From the NCBI RefSeq assembly GCF_900114635.1, contig NZ_FOTQ01000002.1, positions 1 through 64,000 of the forward strand: DNA of 64,000 nucleotides, read 5' to 3'. The stretch is from Shimia aestuarii (GTDB lineage: Bacteria > Pseudomonadota > Alphaproteobacteria > Rhodobacterales > Rhodobacteraceae). This document shows, in pieces, positions 35,360 to 44,715 of the stretch. Below the pieces are notes generated by a model. It made no database searches and was not told the DNA's origin. It saw nothing but the letters and a program-made list of their open reading frames with translations. Positions within the stretch are counted from its first letter, which is position 1. The number at the start of each line of letters is the position of its first letter. The position numbers and the translations under genes are program-made.

Positions 35360-35443
35360 TCGGGCAACGCCACGCTCACGGATCAACCAAGCCCCCATGC
35401 CCGCACGGCATGGGGCACCCAATTCAAGATATGGAGCCAGACC

Positions 35444-36388
35444 ATGGACAACACGACCGACCGCGCCTTCATGACACGCGACGCGAGGGGCATGGGCAAC
35501 GAGGCCACTTATAGTGGCGCTTTGAGCCTGTTTCGCCGCAAGTATTCGCGTGACCTGCGAGGCGTCGATATGGTGACTTGGGGCGTTCCCTACGACCTGG
35601 CGGTCACGAACCGCCCCGGCTGCCGGTTTGGGCCGCGCGCCATCCGGGCGGTGTCGTCAAACCTCGCGTGGGATGGCGGCCCATGGCCATGGGGGTTCGA
35701 CCCGTTCGAGACCCTGAATATGGTCGATTATGGCGATTGCGACATCGATCCGGGCTATCCGCATCAGATCCCCGAGCAGATCTTTGAGCAGGCGCGCGCG
35801 ATTTTGGCATCCGGTGCGTTCCTGTTGACTATGGGCGGCGATCATTCCGTCACCTATCCCCTCCTGAAGGCGCAGGCCGAACGGCACGGGCCGATCTCGC
35901 TGATCCAGATCGACGCACATTCCGACACGTGGGAAGAACCCAACAAGCGGATCGACCACGGCACCATGTTCTTTCACGCCGCCGCCGAGGGCATTCTCGC
36001 ACCCGAAGCCTCGGTTCAGGTCGGAATGCGCACCATGAATGACGACACGCATGGCTTCACGGTGCTCGATGCGAACTGGGTGCACGAAAATGGCATCGAC
36101 GCCACCGTCGCCCGGATCAAGGAGGTGGTGGCCGACCGCCCGACCTATCTCAGCTTCGACATCGACGCGCTTGATCCTGCTTTTGCTCCGGGCACGGGCA
36201 CGCCGGTCTGCGGCGGCCTGTCGACTCATCAGGCGCAGTCGCTGATCCGCAAGCTTCAGGGCACGAACCTCGTGGGGGCCGATCTCGTCGAGGTCTCCCC
36301 CCCTTATGACCATGCCGAGATCACTGCGCTCGCAGGCGCCTCTCTTCTACTGGACATGATCTGCCTTGTCGCCAAGGCCCGGATGTAG
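35444..36388 (+). CDS. speB: agmatinase (ureohydrolase)
   Basis: 314 residues of the arginase/agmatinase family, which hydrolyses agmatine to putrescine and urea with two Mn2+. The metal-binding motifs are complete: GGDHSVTYP near 129, DAHSDTWEE near 152 and SFDIDALDPAFAPGTGTP near 238. Other ureohydrolases such as guanidinobutyrase share these, so the exact substrate is uncertain, but the polyamine-binding protein upstream supports agmatine or a related guanidine. ATG at 35444; in-frame ATGs follow at residues 10 and 16. It ends with a strong terminator. Confidence 0.9.
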   Translation: MDNTTDRAFMTRDARGMGNEATYSGALSLFRRKYSRDLRGVDMVTWGVPYDLAVTNRPGCRFGPRAIRAVSSNLAWDGGPWPWGFDPFETLNMVDYGDCDIDPGYPHQIPEQIFEQARAILASGAFLLTMGGDHSVTYPLLKAQAERHGPISLIQIDAHSDTWEEPNKRIDHGTMFFHAAAEGILAPEASVQVGMRTMNDDTHGFTVLDANWVHENGIDATVARIKEVVADRPTYLSFDIDALDPAFAPGTGTPVCGGLSTHQAQSLIRKLQGTNLVGADLVEVSPPYDHAEITALAGASLLLDMICLVAKARM

Positions 36389-36410
36389 GCACCAGCCGGG
36401 GCGCAAATGC

Positions 36411-36441
36411 AAACGGGGGCCCAGAGGCCCCCGTTTCTTTT
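36411..36441 (+). terminator. intrinsic terminator after agmatinase
   Basis: A perfect 11-bp stem AAACGGGGGCC / GGCCCCCGTTT (36411-36421 with 36426-36436), loop CAGA, followed by CTTTTT. It lies between the convergent agmatinase and TRAP permease genes. Confidence 0.93.
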
Positions 36442-36455
36442 TCATCGATCCATGA

Positions 36456-38810
36456 TCAGTGCCCGATCAGGGCCGGCAGGATCGTCACCACCGACGGGAA
36501 GGCCCAGAGCAGCCCCAGCCCGACAACCTGGATCAACACGAACGGAATGATCCCCTGGTAGATATGGCCCGTCGTGACCTCCTTGGGTGCCACGCCGCGC
36601 AGATAGAACAGCGCGAAGCCAAAGGGCGGTGTCAGGAACGAGGTCTGCAAGTTGACCGCGATCATGATTGTCACCCATTTCGGATCGAAGGTCCCACCAT
36701 AGATGACCGGCCCGACGATCGGGATCACGATGTAGATGATCTCGAGGAAGTCGAGCACGAAGCCCAGCACAAAGAGCACCAGCATCACGATCAGGAACAC
36801 CGTGAACTCGTTGTCGAACGACTTCAGGAAGCCCTGGATGTAATGCTCGCCACCAAAGCTGATCACCACGAGGTTCAAGAGCTGCGACCCGATCAGGATG
36901 GTGAACACCATCGACGTCACCTTGGCGGTTTCCCGCACGATCGGCGTCAGCACCTTGCCCCGCATCAGCACCCAGCAGCCATAGAGAATGCCGAAGATGG
37001 CAAACAGGTAGGCGGCTTTGGCGACGGCAAAGGCAATGATGTTCTCAACCGCAACATCCTGCTGGTTCATCCGCAGATCGAAGTTCACCCCGACAAGAAT
37101 CATGATGATGATCGCAAAGGTCGCCCAGATGATGATCGCCCCGGATTTCTCCTGATCCCTGAGCTTGCGATAGGCCGCCAGCATGATTGCACCACCGGCC
37201 CCAAGCGCCGCTGCCGGCGTCGGGTTGGTGATCCCACCAAGGATCGACCCCAGCACCGCCACGATGAGCACGAGCGGCGGGAAGACAACGCGCAGAAGCT
37301 CGTTCTTGCCCAGCAGCCCGGCCGCATAGCGACAGGCATAGAGTGTCATCGCCAACGGGATCGCAAGGTAGACAAGCGTCCAGCCCGGCGTCGTAGTCGG
37401 CGTGATCAGCAGGATATCGACCAAAAGACCCAGCACGATCCCTGCCCCACCAATCAACAGCGGCGTGGTGTTCGCGCTCGGCGACACGCCCCGTGCGGTG
37501 GTCAGGATCAGACCCAGCAGCAGGAAGCCGATGGCAATGCCCGACCCGATCGGCGCCGCGGCGGCAACCTTCTCGGCAAAGACCTCTGCCCGTTCCTCGT
37601 CGGTCAGCTTATGCGCCTGTTCGACACCACCGGCCTCGTCAATCGCCTTTTGTTCGGCCACGGCCTCATCCCAGGCACTCTGACCATGCAGCTCGATCAT
37701 CGACGCGGCGCATTCCTCGCTCACATTGGTGCGCAGGCTTGCGGTCTGTCCGGCATCCGAGAAGCTGTCCACGACGATGTTCTGGTTGCCGATCACGTTG
37801 ACCTGACCCAACAGGATCACAGCCGCGATCAGCGCCACCGGAACGCCAAGGAACCAGGTGAAGGCTTCGCCGCGGGTGACAGGTTCGTTGCTGGATGCGC
37901 CCAGTTCCACGGCGGGTGCCTTGGACGGGTTGAACAGCGCATACCCAAAGGCATAGAGCCCGTAGAGAATGGCCAGCATGATCCCCGGCAGCAGAGCCGC
38001 CTGGAACAGCGTGCCCACCGACACAACCGCCGGTTCCCCGAGATAGGTCAGCGCATCCGAACACCCTGCCACCTGCGCACGCGTTTCCTGCGCCGCCGAG
38101 TAGAGGTCGCCAGCGAGCGTACCCAGAAGAACGATCACGATCGACGGCGGAATGATCTGCCCCAGCGTGCCCGACGCGGCAATCACGCCGGTGGCCAGCT
38201 GCGGCGAATAGCCGGCGCGCAACATGGTGGGCAGCGACAGAAGACCCATGGTCACAACCGTCGCGCCAACGATCCCGGTCGAGGCTGCAAGGAAGGCCCC
38301 CACGACAACAACCGACACCGCCAGACCACCGGGCAGCGGGCCAAAGACGCGCGCCATCGTGGTCAGAAGATCGTTTGCGATCTTCGAGCGTTCCAGCGTG
38401 ATCCCCATCAGGACGAACATCACAACCGCGAGCAGCGTTTCGATCGACTGACCGGCCAATACGCGTTCGTTCATACGGTTCACGATGAACGACAGGTTGC
38501 GGTCCATGGCCTGTTCCCAGCCACCAACGAACACCGGCTCGGCGATCCGTGGCAATTCCGGGTATCGGAATATGGAAATCGTGTCCGCCTTGACCCCTTG
38601 CGAAATCAGCTCGGCATACATGGCCGATCCTGTATCAATCGCCTGGTGGATCAGGATACCGGCACTGTCCAGTGCCGCGATGATCGCGAATGAGATGACC
38701 CCGGCGCCACCGATGGCGAACGCCACCGGGAACCCCGACAAGATGCCTCCGAAAAGGCAGAGAAAGACGATAATCAGGCCGATCTCGACCCCATCAAGTC
38801 CAAATAGCAT
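36456..38810 (-). CDS. oversized TRAP transporter large permease (DctM type)
   Basis: 784 residues, about 350 longer than usual DctM proteins. It begins with typical DctM helices (LSGFPVAFAIGGAGVISFAI near 25), then a hydrophilic insert (about 55-120), more DctM helices (GGTLGQ-type stretch at ASGTLGQIIPPSIVIVLLG near 210), a long extra part (about 260-560) with additional helices and a soluble acidic loop (about 355-425), and the C-terminal DctM end FLTPPFGFALFYLRG near 730. It moves an organic acid with Na+ together with the DctQ and DctP partners encoded upstream. ATG at 38810 lies 17 bases after the dctQ stop. Confidence 0.92.
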   Translation of the reverse strand: MLFGLDGVEIGLIIVFLCLFGGILSGFPVAFAIGGAGVISFAIIAALDSAGILIHQAIDTGSAMYAELISQGVKADTISIFRYPELPRIAEPVFVGGWEQAMDRNLSFIVNRMNERVLAGQSIETLLAVVMFVLMGITLERSKIANDLLTTMARVFGPLPGGLAVSVVVVGAFLAASTGIVGATVVTMGLLSLPTMLRAGYSPQLATGVIAASGTLGQIIPPSIVIVLLGTLAGDLYSAAQETRAQVAGCSDALTYLGEPAVVSVGTLFQAALLPGIMLAILYGLYAFGYALFNPSKAPAVELGASSNEPVTRGEAFTWFLGVPVALIAAVILLGQVNVIGNQNIVVDSFSDAGQTASLRTNVSEECAASMIELHGQSAWDEAVAEQKAIDEAGGVEQAHKLTDEERAEVFAEKVAAAAPIGSGIAIGFLLLGLILTTARGVSPSANTTPLLIGGAGIVLGLLVDILLITPTTTPGWTLVYLAIPLAMTLYACRYAAGLLGKNELLRVVFPPLVLIVAVLGSILGGITNPTPAAALGAGGAIMLAAYRKLRDQEKSGAIIIWATFAIIIMILVGVNFDLRMNQQDVAVENIIAFAVAKAAYLFAIFGILYGCWVLMRGKVLTPIVRETAKVTSMVFTILIGSQLLNLVVISFGGEHYIQGFLKSFDNEFTVFLIVMLVLFVLGFVLDFLEIIYIVIPIVGPVIYGGTFDPKWVTIMIAVNLQTSFLTPPFGFALFYLRGVAPKEVTTGHIYQGIIPFVLIQVVGLGLLWAFPSVVTILPALIGH

Positions 38811-38827
38811 TGTTTCTGCCCCTTAGA

Positions 38828-39742
38828 TTAGTGCGTGCCTTCGTAGGCTTCTTCGCCCTCGCCCAGCGTATCGCGGTCGAGGTACTTGCCTGCGCTGGCT
38901 TCGCCTTCCTTGAATTCAAGGTACGAGCGATAGAAGAACGCAATGGCTTGCAGGAACACCATGCCCGCAAAGGCGACAAGCAGCACCTTGAACAGGAAAT
39001 AGGCGTTGAAGCCGTTGGGTGAGAAGCCGATGGTTTCCACGTTCCATTTCAGGATACGGGCCTTTTTCATCAGCAGTTCGACCTTGTCGCTGGCCGATAC
39101 TTTCGGCGTCACAAGGTGGCGCCACATGAAGAACCAGCCATACATCCAGGTCAGCACAGCCGCCGGCATCATGAAGATCAGCGAGCCGAACATATCGATC
39201 ACGCGCTTGGCGCGGTGGCTGATCGTCGAATAGACAAGGTCCACCCGCACATGGCCGCCCTGCACGAACGTGTAGGTGGCACACAGGCTCACGATCATGG
39301 CGTTGTAAAGCTTGAGCTCTTCGGCCCACCAGCTCACGTCAGCGGTGAGGAAATCTACGTTCCAGATCAGGCTGATCTCGGCGACGGTAAAGATCCGCTG
39401 CAGGAAAACGATCACGATCTGCTGGATCACCATCAGCAGGCCCGCCCAAGCAAAGAACCGTCCAACCGTGTTGGCAAACCCTTCCAGCACCCGCACACAG
39501 CCCCACATGAAGCTGTTGCGCCAAAGCCCGATGGCCGTGATGATCAAGAAAGTGGTGAACACCACAAAGAAAAACTCGGTCGAGCCACCATAATAGACAA
39601 AGCGCATCAGCGCCTGCTTGTCCTCCGTGGTTTCAAGACCGCCAATCCAGCTCAGCCACTGACCGGGATGCGTGATTGCATACCCCGTATTCACGAAGGC
39701 TTGGCCGATATTGGAAAAGAACCAGACCAGAGCGTCCAGCAT
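38828..39742 (-). CDS. TRAP transporter small permease, extended
   Basis: 304 residues, longer than the usual 160-200 for DctQ. Four or more membrane helices are visible (about 40-65, 78-108, 145-165, 178-205 and near the C-terminus), with a soluble insert at about 205-250 before the last helix. It pairs with the oversized large permease that follows. Start ATG at 39742 chosen because MLDALVWFFSNIG is a typical beginning; the frame runs 10 codons upstream but without a ribosome site. A strong hairpin terminator lies between it and the binding-protein gene. Confidence 0.88.
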   Translation of the reverse strand: MLDALVWFFSNIGQAFVNTGYAITHPGQWLSWIGGLETTEDKQALMRFVYYGGSTEFFFVVFTTFLIITAIGLWRNSFMWGCVRVLEGFANTVGRFFAWAGLLMVIQQIVIVFLQRIFTVAEISLIWNVDFLTADVSWWAEELKLYNAMIVSLCATYTFVQGGHVRVDLVYSTISHRAKRVIDMFGSLIFMMPAAVLTWMYGWFFMWRHLVTPKVSASDKVELLMKKARILKWNVETIGFSPNGFNAYFLFKVLLVAFAGMVFLQAIAFFYRSYLEFKEGEASAGKYLDRDTLGEGEEAYEGTH

Positions 39743-39805
39743 TGTCCCCCATCCCCTTTTTGTCGAAAACATGGGACGACACCGCCAATCCGTCCCGATT
39801 TTTGC

Positions 39806-39837
39806 AAAAGGCCCCCCGGGTTTCGGTCCGGGGGGCC
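39806..39837 (-). terminator. hairpin between TRAP binding-protein and small-permease genes
   Basis: A perfect 10-bp stem GGCCCCCCGG / CCGGGGGGCC (39810-39819 with 39828-39837) followed on the - strand by TTTT. It would allow more transcript for the binding protein than for the permeases, a common arrangement in TRAP operons. Confidence 0.85.
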
Positions 39838-39860
39838 AGTTTGCTTAGCGATACAAGGCC

Positions 39861-40946
39861 TTAGCCCATCACACGGTCACGCTGGGCGCGGTACACGCCC
39901 TCGGACTTGACCAGCCAGCCCGACGATGCGCGCATCGAGGTTTCCACCGAGTTGCGGATCTTGGCGAACAGTTCGTCATCCATGTAGCTGTCCATGGTCT
40001 CTTTCGAGGCGGCACCCATCGCATCCCAGACGCTGTCCGGGAATTCCAGGGTCTTCACGCCACCAGCCTGCAGACGCTGAAGCGCGGCACCGTTGTTGTT
40101 GAGGAACTGCGCAAGGTTCCACTGGTGCGCGGCTGCGGCTGCGATCTCGATGATCTTCTGATGTGCCGGCGACAGCGAGTCATAGACTTCGCGGTTGGTC
40201 GCAAGCGACAGACCGGCGCCCGGCTCGTGGAAGCCCGCGGTGTAGTAGAACTTGGTGATTTCCTGGAAACCGGCTTTTTCGTCGGCCCACGGACCAATCC
40301 ACTCGGTGCCGTCGATCGCACCCGAGGCCAGTGCCTGGTACACTTCCGAACCCGGAAGGTTCTGCACGGAAGCGCCCATTTTACCCAGCGCCTGGCCACC
40401 CAGACCCGGCATACGGAACTTCAGGCCCTGGAAGTCTTCGGGGCCGTTGATTTCCTTGGAGTACCAGCCACCCGCCTGGGCACCGGTGTTCCCGGCCAGG
40501 AAGGATTTCAGGCCAAAGATCTCGCCCAGCTCGTCATGCAGGCCCATGCCTTCGCCGTGGTAGTACCAGTTCACCAGTTCCTGCGCGGTCATGCCGAACG
40601 GCACGGCGGTGAAATAGGCGTAACCGGGGTGCTGGCTGACAAAGTAATAGTCGGCAGCGTGATACATGTCGGCCTGACCTGCGGTCACGGCGTCGAACAC
40701 TTCGAACGCGCCCACGAGTTCGCCAGCCGCCTTGATGTCCACGGTCAGGTCGCCGTCCGACATCGCGGTGATGGTGTCAGCCGCGTACTGCGCCGCGTCG
40801 AACACACCCGCAAGGCCACGGCCCCACGAGGTCACCATGGTCAGGGTGCGCTTGCCCTGCGCATACGCCGGTGCTGCCAGAGTGGTGCTGGCTGCGGCTG
40901 CGGCGCCGCCAAGAGCAGAAGTTTTCAGAAAAGAACGACGATCCAT
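39861..40946 (-). CDS. TRAP transporter substrate-binding protein (TakP-like, Tat signal)
   Basis: 361 residues with a twin-arginine signal (RRSFLKTSALGGAAAAA, cleaved near AYAQG at about 30), so it is exported folded to the periplasm. The DctP-type domain includes FEVFDAVTAGQADMYHAADYY near 82, FRMPGLGGQALGKMGA near 178 and GAIDGTEWIGPWADEKAGF near 212, resembling alpha-keto-acid-binding TakP of Rhodobacter. It hands an organic acid to the permeases downstream. ATG at 40946 with a GGGAGGAAG site. The divergent two-component system probably controls the operon. Confidence 0.92.
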   Translation of the reverse strand: MDRRSFLKTSALGGAAAAASTTLAAPAYAQGKRTLTMVTSWGRGLAGVFDAAQYAADTITAMSDGDLTVDIKAAGELVGAFEVFDAVTAGQADMYHAADYYFVSQHPGYAYFTAVPFGMTAQELVNWYYHGEGMGLHDELGEIFGLKSFLAGNTGAQAGGWYSKEINGPEDFQGLKFRMPGLGGQALGKMGASVQNLPGSEVYQALASGAIDGTEWIGPWADEKAGFQEITKFYYTAGFHEPGAGLSLATNREVYDSLSPAHQKIIEIAAAAAHQWNLAQFLNNNGAALQRLQAGGVKTLEFPDSVWDAMGAASKETMDSYMDDELFAKIRNSVETSMRASSGWLVKSEGVYRAQRDRVMG

Positions 40947-41044
40947 TAGGTTCTTCCTCCCAGAATTGGTTCAGTCCGGGCAGTCTTTCGCTCCCCGGAC
41001 GGATCGTTGAAGTAGGGCAAGCCTAGCGATGCGCCTTGAAACTT

Positions 41045-41071
41045 GGAATACCTAGTAATGCGTAGAATTCC
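41045..41071. promoter_or_regulatory. candidate response-regulator site in the divergent gap
   Basis: Arms GGAAT (41045-41049) and ATTCC (41067-41071) flank CTA-N8-TAG (41052-41065) in the 246-base gap between the TRAP operon and the histidine kinase. NarL/LuxR-type regulators often bind such imperfect dyads. The rest of the gap shows nothing else I can name. Confidence 0.35.
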
Positions 41072-41192
41072 GCCGACTGGGCAAAAAACTTCACCAATTT
41101 GATCCCCAAAACTGCGTAGCGCGGCATTGGCACAGCGACTTTTTTCGAATCGAGCCTATGATTCGAAGTCGAAGCAACGTAACGAATCAATC

Positions 41193-42623
41193 ATGCGCCG
41201 CCTTCTTTCGCAGATGCGCCTTTCTTATGGGCAAAAGCTCTTCCTGCTGGCCACCGTACCGCTGATTCTGGCGGTTGCGGCCATTTCCGTCTTGGTGGCG
41301 TCGCAGTCGCGCCAACTGGCCGAGCGCGAGATTCGCGCGCTTGAAAACCAGCTCATCGAAGCCAAGAAGGCCGAGCTCAAGAACTACCTGTCGATTGCCC
41401 GGACCGCCTTTGTCAACATCTACGGCCGCGCCGCACCCGATGATGACAAGGCCAAGCTCGCCGTGACCCAGATCCTGTCCTCGATGCTTTACGGGCAGGA
41501 CGGGTATTTCTTTGTGTTCGACTACGAAGGCAACAACCTGGTCAGCCCGCGCCAGACCTACCTCATTGGCAAGAACTGGCGTGGTATGACCGATCTGCAC
41601 GGCACGCCGATCACGGACGAGCTGATCAAGATCGCCCGCTCGGGCGGCGGGTATCACAGCTTTGACTGGACCAAACCCAGCAGCCGGGAAACCGCGCGCA
41701 TGGTGACATACACGATCGGGCTTCAGGACTGGCGCTGGGTGGTGGGCACGGGGATCTTCATCGACGACGTGCTCGACACCGTCGCCATGGCCCGCGCCGA
41801 GGTCGAGGCACGGGTGCAGCGCACCTCTTTCTACATTCTCGCCATCACGGTGGCCGCCCTGCTCCTCGTATTCCTGTCAGGCATGGTGATCACCGTGCGC
41901 GAACGCCGCCTGGCTGACGCCAAGCTCAAGGCGCTGACCCAGCGCGTGTTCGACGCCCAGGAAGAGGAACGCGGCCGCGTGGCGCGCGAATTGCATGACG
42001 GCATCAGCCAGCTTCTGGTGGGTGTACGCTATGCGCTCGACACGGCGCGTCGCCGGTTTGCCAGCGGTGACGATCGCGCGCCCGAGATGCTCGACAAGGG
42101 CATCGATCACCTGTCCGGCGCCATTCAGGAGGTACGCCGCATCTCGCGCGATCTGCGCCCCGGCGTGCTCGACGATCTGGGCTTGGGCCCCGCGCTCAAG
42201 GCCCTGACCGAGGATTTCAGCGCCCGCACCGGGATCGAAACCCGTTTCGAAACCGTCGTGTTCCGAAACCGGCTGGATCAGGAAGCCAAGATCGCTCTTT
42301 ATCGCATCGCCCAGGAGGCGCTCACCAATATCGAGCGCCACGCCAACGCCACCGAGGTCTCCGTGGATGTGCGCGGGCACAAACGGGGCGCCACGCTGCG
42401 CATTGCCGATAATGGACAGGGCCTGCCGCTTGATCGCAAGGGCAATGCCACCAAGGGAGGGTTGGGCCTGCGCAACATGCAGGAGCGCGTCGAACAGCTT
42501 GATGGCACGCTGCGCCTCTTCACCAGCCGCTCCGGAACCGTGATCGTGGCCGAGGTGCCCTTGACTCACATGCTCACGCCGCAGGAAGACGGCCCTGACA
42601 AACGCAGAAAGGCCAGTGCATGA
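41193..42623 (+). CDS. Cache-domain sensor histidine kinase (HisKA_3 type)
   Basis: 476 residues. A membrane helix (about 15-37), a periplasmic single Cache domain (about 45-205) with YGQDGYFFVFDYEGNNLVSP, a second helix (212-234), then the dimerisation box EERGRVARELHDGISQ with phospho-His H268 and a HATPase domain ending near 460 (ADNGQGLP and GGLGLRNMQERV). It senses a small periplasmic ligand, probably an organic acid, and phosphorylates the response regulator that overlaps its 3' end. Start ATG at 41193; the frame upstream to a TTG at 41127 is weaker. Divergent from a TRAP operon, whose cargo is the likely signal. Confidence 0.9.
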   Translation: MRRLLSQMRLSYGQKLFLLATVPLILAVAAISVLVASQSRQLAEREIRALENQLIEAKKAELKNYLSIARTAFVNIYGRAAPDDDKAKLAVTQILSSMLYGQDGYFFVFDYEGNNLVSPRQTYLIGKNWRGMTDLHGTPITDELIKIARSGGGYHSFDWTKPSSRETARMVTYTIGLQDWRWVVGTGIFIDDVLDTVAMARAEVEARVQRTSFYILAITVAALLLVFLSGMVITVRERRLADAKLKALTQRVFDAQEEERGRVARELHDGISQLLVGVRYALDTARRRFASGDDRAPEMLDKGIDHLSGAIQEVRRISRDLRPGVLDDLGLGPALKALTEDFSARTGIETRFETVVFRNRLDQEAKIALYRIAQEALTNIERHANATEVSVDVRGHKRGATLRIADNGQGLPLDRKGNATKGGLGLRNMQERVEQLDGTLRLFTSRSGTVIVAEVPLTHMLTPQEDGPDKRRKASA

Positions 42624-43264
42624 CCGATATCGTCCGCGTCGCCATTGTCGACGACCACCCGATGGTGGCCGAAGGCATCCAGTCGATCCTTGAAAGCTAT
42701 GACGACCTGACCGTGATCGCGACCCTCGCCAATGGACGCGAGGCGCTCGACACCCTGCCCGGTCTCAAACCCGACGTCATCCTTATGGACCTGAACATGC
42801 CCGAACTCGGCGGCCTGACAGCGACCGAGATGCTTCTAGAACGGGACCCCGACCTGCGCATTCTGGTACTGTCGATGCATGACAGCCCGGAATATATTTC
42901 AACGGCCCTCAGCCACGGCGCTATGGGTTACGTGCTCAAAGACGTACAGACCGACGAGATCAAAACCGCCATCGACGCCGTGATGCGCGGCGAACGCTAC
43001 CTGTGCACCGGTGCGCAAGGCTCGCTGGAACCGCCGGAGGGCGGTGCGCGCGAACAGCTCACCAGCCGCGAGCAGACGGTGCTTTTGCAACTGGCGCAGG
43101 GCAAGTCCAACAAGGAAGTCGCGCAGGTGCTCAATATCTCGGTGCGCACGGTGGAAACCCACCGCAAGAACATCAAGCGCAAGCTGGGGATCTCCTCGAC
43201 CGCGGGGCTGACCCGCTACGCGATGGAACATGGTGTTCTGCAGGGCACCGGCGCCGATCTTTGA
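42620..43264 (+). CDS. NarL/LuxR-family response regulator
   Basis: 214 residues: receiver domain (1-120) with the acidic pair D11-D12 and phospho-acceptor D57 in ILMDLNMPELGG, Ser/Thr near 85 and K107 in GYVLKDV, then a GerE helix-turn-helix (about 150-205, LTSREQTVLLQLAQGKSNKEVA). The ATG overlaps the kinase stop by four bases (ATGA). It should activate the divergent TRAP operon when the kinase senses substrate; that link is inferred from position. Relatives regulate acetate and other organic-acid use. Confidence 0.93.
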   Translation: MTDIVRVAIVDDHPMVAEGIQSILESYDDLTVIATLANGREALDTLPGLKPDVILMDLNMPELGGLTATEMLLERDPDLRILVLSMHDSPEYISTALSHGAMGYVLKDVQTDEIKTAIDAVMRGERYLCTGAQGSLEPPEGGAREQLTSREQTVLLQLAQGKSNKEVAQVLNISVRTVETHRKNIKRKLGISSTAGLTRYAMEHGVLQGTGADL

Positions 43265-43376
43265 AGCTCTGAGGGGCGCGCTCCCGCCCTCTTCGGGGCC
43301 TGGCGGCCCCTGCCAGAGGTTGGGCGTGGCTCAGCGGAGCTGAGCCTGTTTTGAGTATTTCCGGCAAAATGAAGAA
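43265..43376 (+). repeat. dispersed GC-rich element, copy B
   Basis: GC-rich inverted repeats directly after the response-regulator stop, including CTCAGC / GCTGAG around 43330-43345, then the core TGAGTATTTCCGGCAAAAT at 43352-43370 and GAAGAA. Shares the core with 30280-30303 and, reversed, with 8616-8640. Confidence 0.7.
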
Positions 43377-43427
43377 ATGGTTGCGCGCGCAGGCTTAACG
43401 AAGCGATTTCGCGTCCTGCCCCGTGCG

Positions 43428-43480
43428 GAATACCGACGCAATACCGACGTATTACCGACATGAAACCGATCGCAGGTATT
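43428..43480 (+). repeat. four-copy 11-bp iterated repeat (locus 2)
   Basis: ACCGA at 43432, 43443, 43454 and 43465, exactly 11 bases apart, in units AATACCGACGC, AATACCGACGT, ATTACCGACAT and GAAACCGATCG, closed by the inverted GGTATT at 43475-43480. It lies between the converging response-regulator and ispG genes, as at locus 1 (12382-12433). Confidence 0.8.
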
Positions 43481-43500
43481 CTGTCTTTTCAGGCATTTAC

Positions 43501-44622
43501 CTATGATTCGGTCGCATTTGCGGCTTCGATCTCTGCCGCCTTCTTTTCGACCTGCTCAACGATGTGATCGATCATCTCGTCATTGGACAGTTTGTGGCTC
43601 TGTTTTCCGGCGAGATAGACCATGCCCGACCCGGCCCCACCACCGGTAAACCCGACATCAGTCATCAGCGCCTCACCGGGGCCGTTCACCACGCAGCCGA
43701 TGATCGAAAGGCTCATCGGCGTGTGGATATGGGCCAGCCGGTTTTCCAGGGCTTCCACGGTCTTGATCACGTCGAACCCCTGCCGGGCGCAGCTTGGGCA
43801 GGAGATGATATTCACGCCGCGATGGCGCAGGCCAAGTGACTTGAGAATTTCGAAGCCGACCTTGACCTCTTCCACCGGGTCCGCGCTCAGGCTGACGCGC
43901 AGCGTGTCGCCGATGCCCATCCACAACAGCTGCCCCAGCCCGATGGCGGATTTGATCGTGCCACTTACAAAGCCGCCGGCCTCGGTCACACCGAGGTGAA
44001 TCGGCGCGTCTGTGGCCTCGGCCAGCATCTGGTAGGCGGCGGCCGTCATGAAGACGTCGCTGGCTTTCACGCTGATCTTGAACTCGTGAAAATCGTTGTC
44101 CTGCAAGATCTTGATGTGTTCCAGCCCGCTTTCGACCATGGCGTCGGGACAGGGTTCACCATACTTGTCCAGCAGGTGTTTTTCCAGAGAACCGGCATTC
44201 ACGCCGATACGGATCGAACAGCCGTGATCCTTGGCCGCCCTGATCACCTCGGCCACCCGTTTCTGATCGCCGATATTACCCGGATTGATCCGGAGGCACG
44301 CCGCGCCTGCCTCGGCGGCCTCGATCGCGCGCTTGTAGTGAAAATGGATGTCCGCCACGATCGGCACCGGGCTTTCACGGGTGATTTCCCTGAGCGCCGC
44401 CGTCGCCGCCGCATCCGGCGTCGAGACTCGCACGATATCCGCCCCAGCCTCGGCCGCCGCCATCACCTGTGCCAGCGTGGCCTTGACGTCGCTGCTGTCG
44501 GTGTTGGTCATGGTCTGAACGGCGATCGGGGCATCCCCGCCGACGGGCACGTTGCCCACCATGATCTGACGCGACTTGCGCCGCTCGATATTGCGCCACG
44601 GACGGATATGGTTCATGGACAT
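43501..44622 (-). CDS. ispG: 4-hydroxy-3-methylbut-2-enyl-diphosphate synthase
   Basis: 373 residues, the full IspG (GcpE) length. It makes HMBPP in the MEP isoprenoid pathway using a [4Fe-4S] cluster and reduced flavodoxin or ferredoxin. The cluster Cys residues are in [12 protein letters not shown] (two) and in [11 protein letters not shown]; the N-terminal TIM barrel holds [14 protein letters not shown] and [17 protein letters not shown] at 44622 (a second ATG two codons later). The rodZ gene lies 93 bases upstream in the same direction, a frequent pairing. Followed by the 11-bp repeat array. Confidence 0.97.
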   Translation of the reverse strand: MSMNHIRPWRNIERRKSRQIMVGNVPVGGDAPIAVQTMTNTDSSDVKATLAQVMAAAEAGADIVRVSTPDAAATAALREITRESPVPIVADIHFHYKRAIEAAEAGAACLRINPGNIGDQKRVAEVIRAAKDHGCSIRIGVNAGSLEKHLLDKYGEPCPDAMVESGLEHIKILQDNDFHEFKISVKASDVFMTAAAYQMLAEATDAPIHLGVTEAGGFVSGTIKSAIGLGQLLWMGIGDTLRVSLSADPVEEVKVGFEILKSLGLRHRGVNIISCPSCARQGFDVIKTVEALENRLAHIHTPMSLSIIGCVVNGPGEALMTDVGFTGGGAGSGMVYLAGKQSHKLSNDEMIDHIVEQVEKKAAEIEAANATES

Positions 44623-44715
44623 GAAAAAGCCCCTCGCCGAATTGGTTCAGGGCCTTATCTAGTCGTCATCTTGGGCGGGGGCAATGCGCCAGAGCGCCCG
44701 AAAGCCCGATCCGGC

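Noticed and set aside
36459-38693. 744-codon open frame antisense to the TRAP permease
   Set aside because: Composition dominated by Arg, His, Asp and Gln with no domains; shadow of a clear DctM-type gene.
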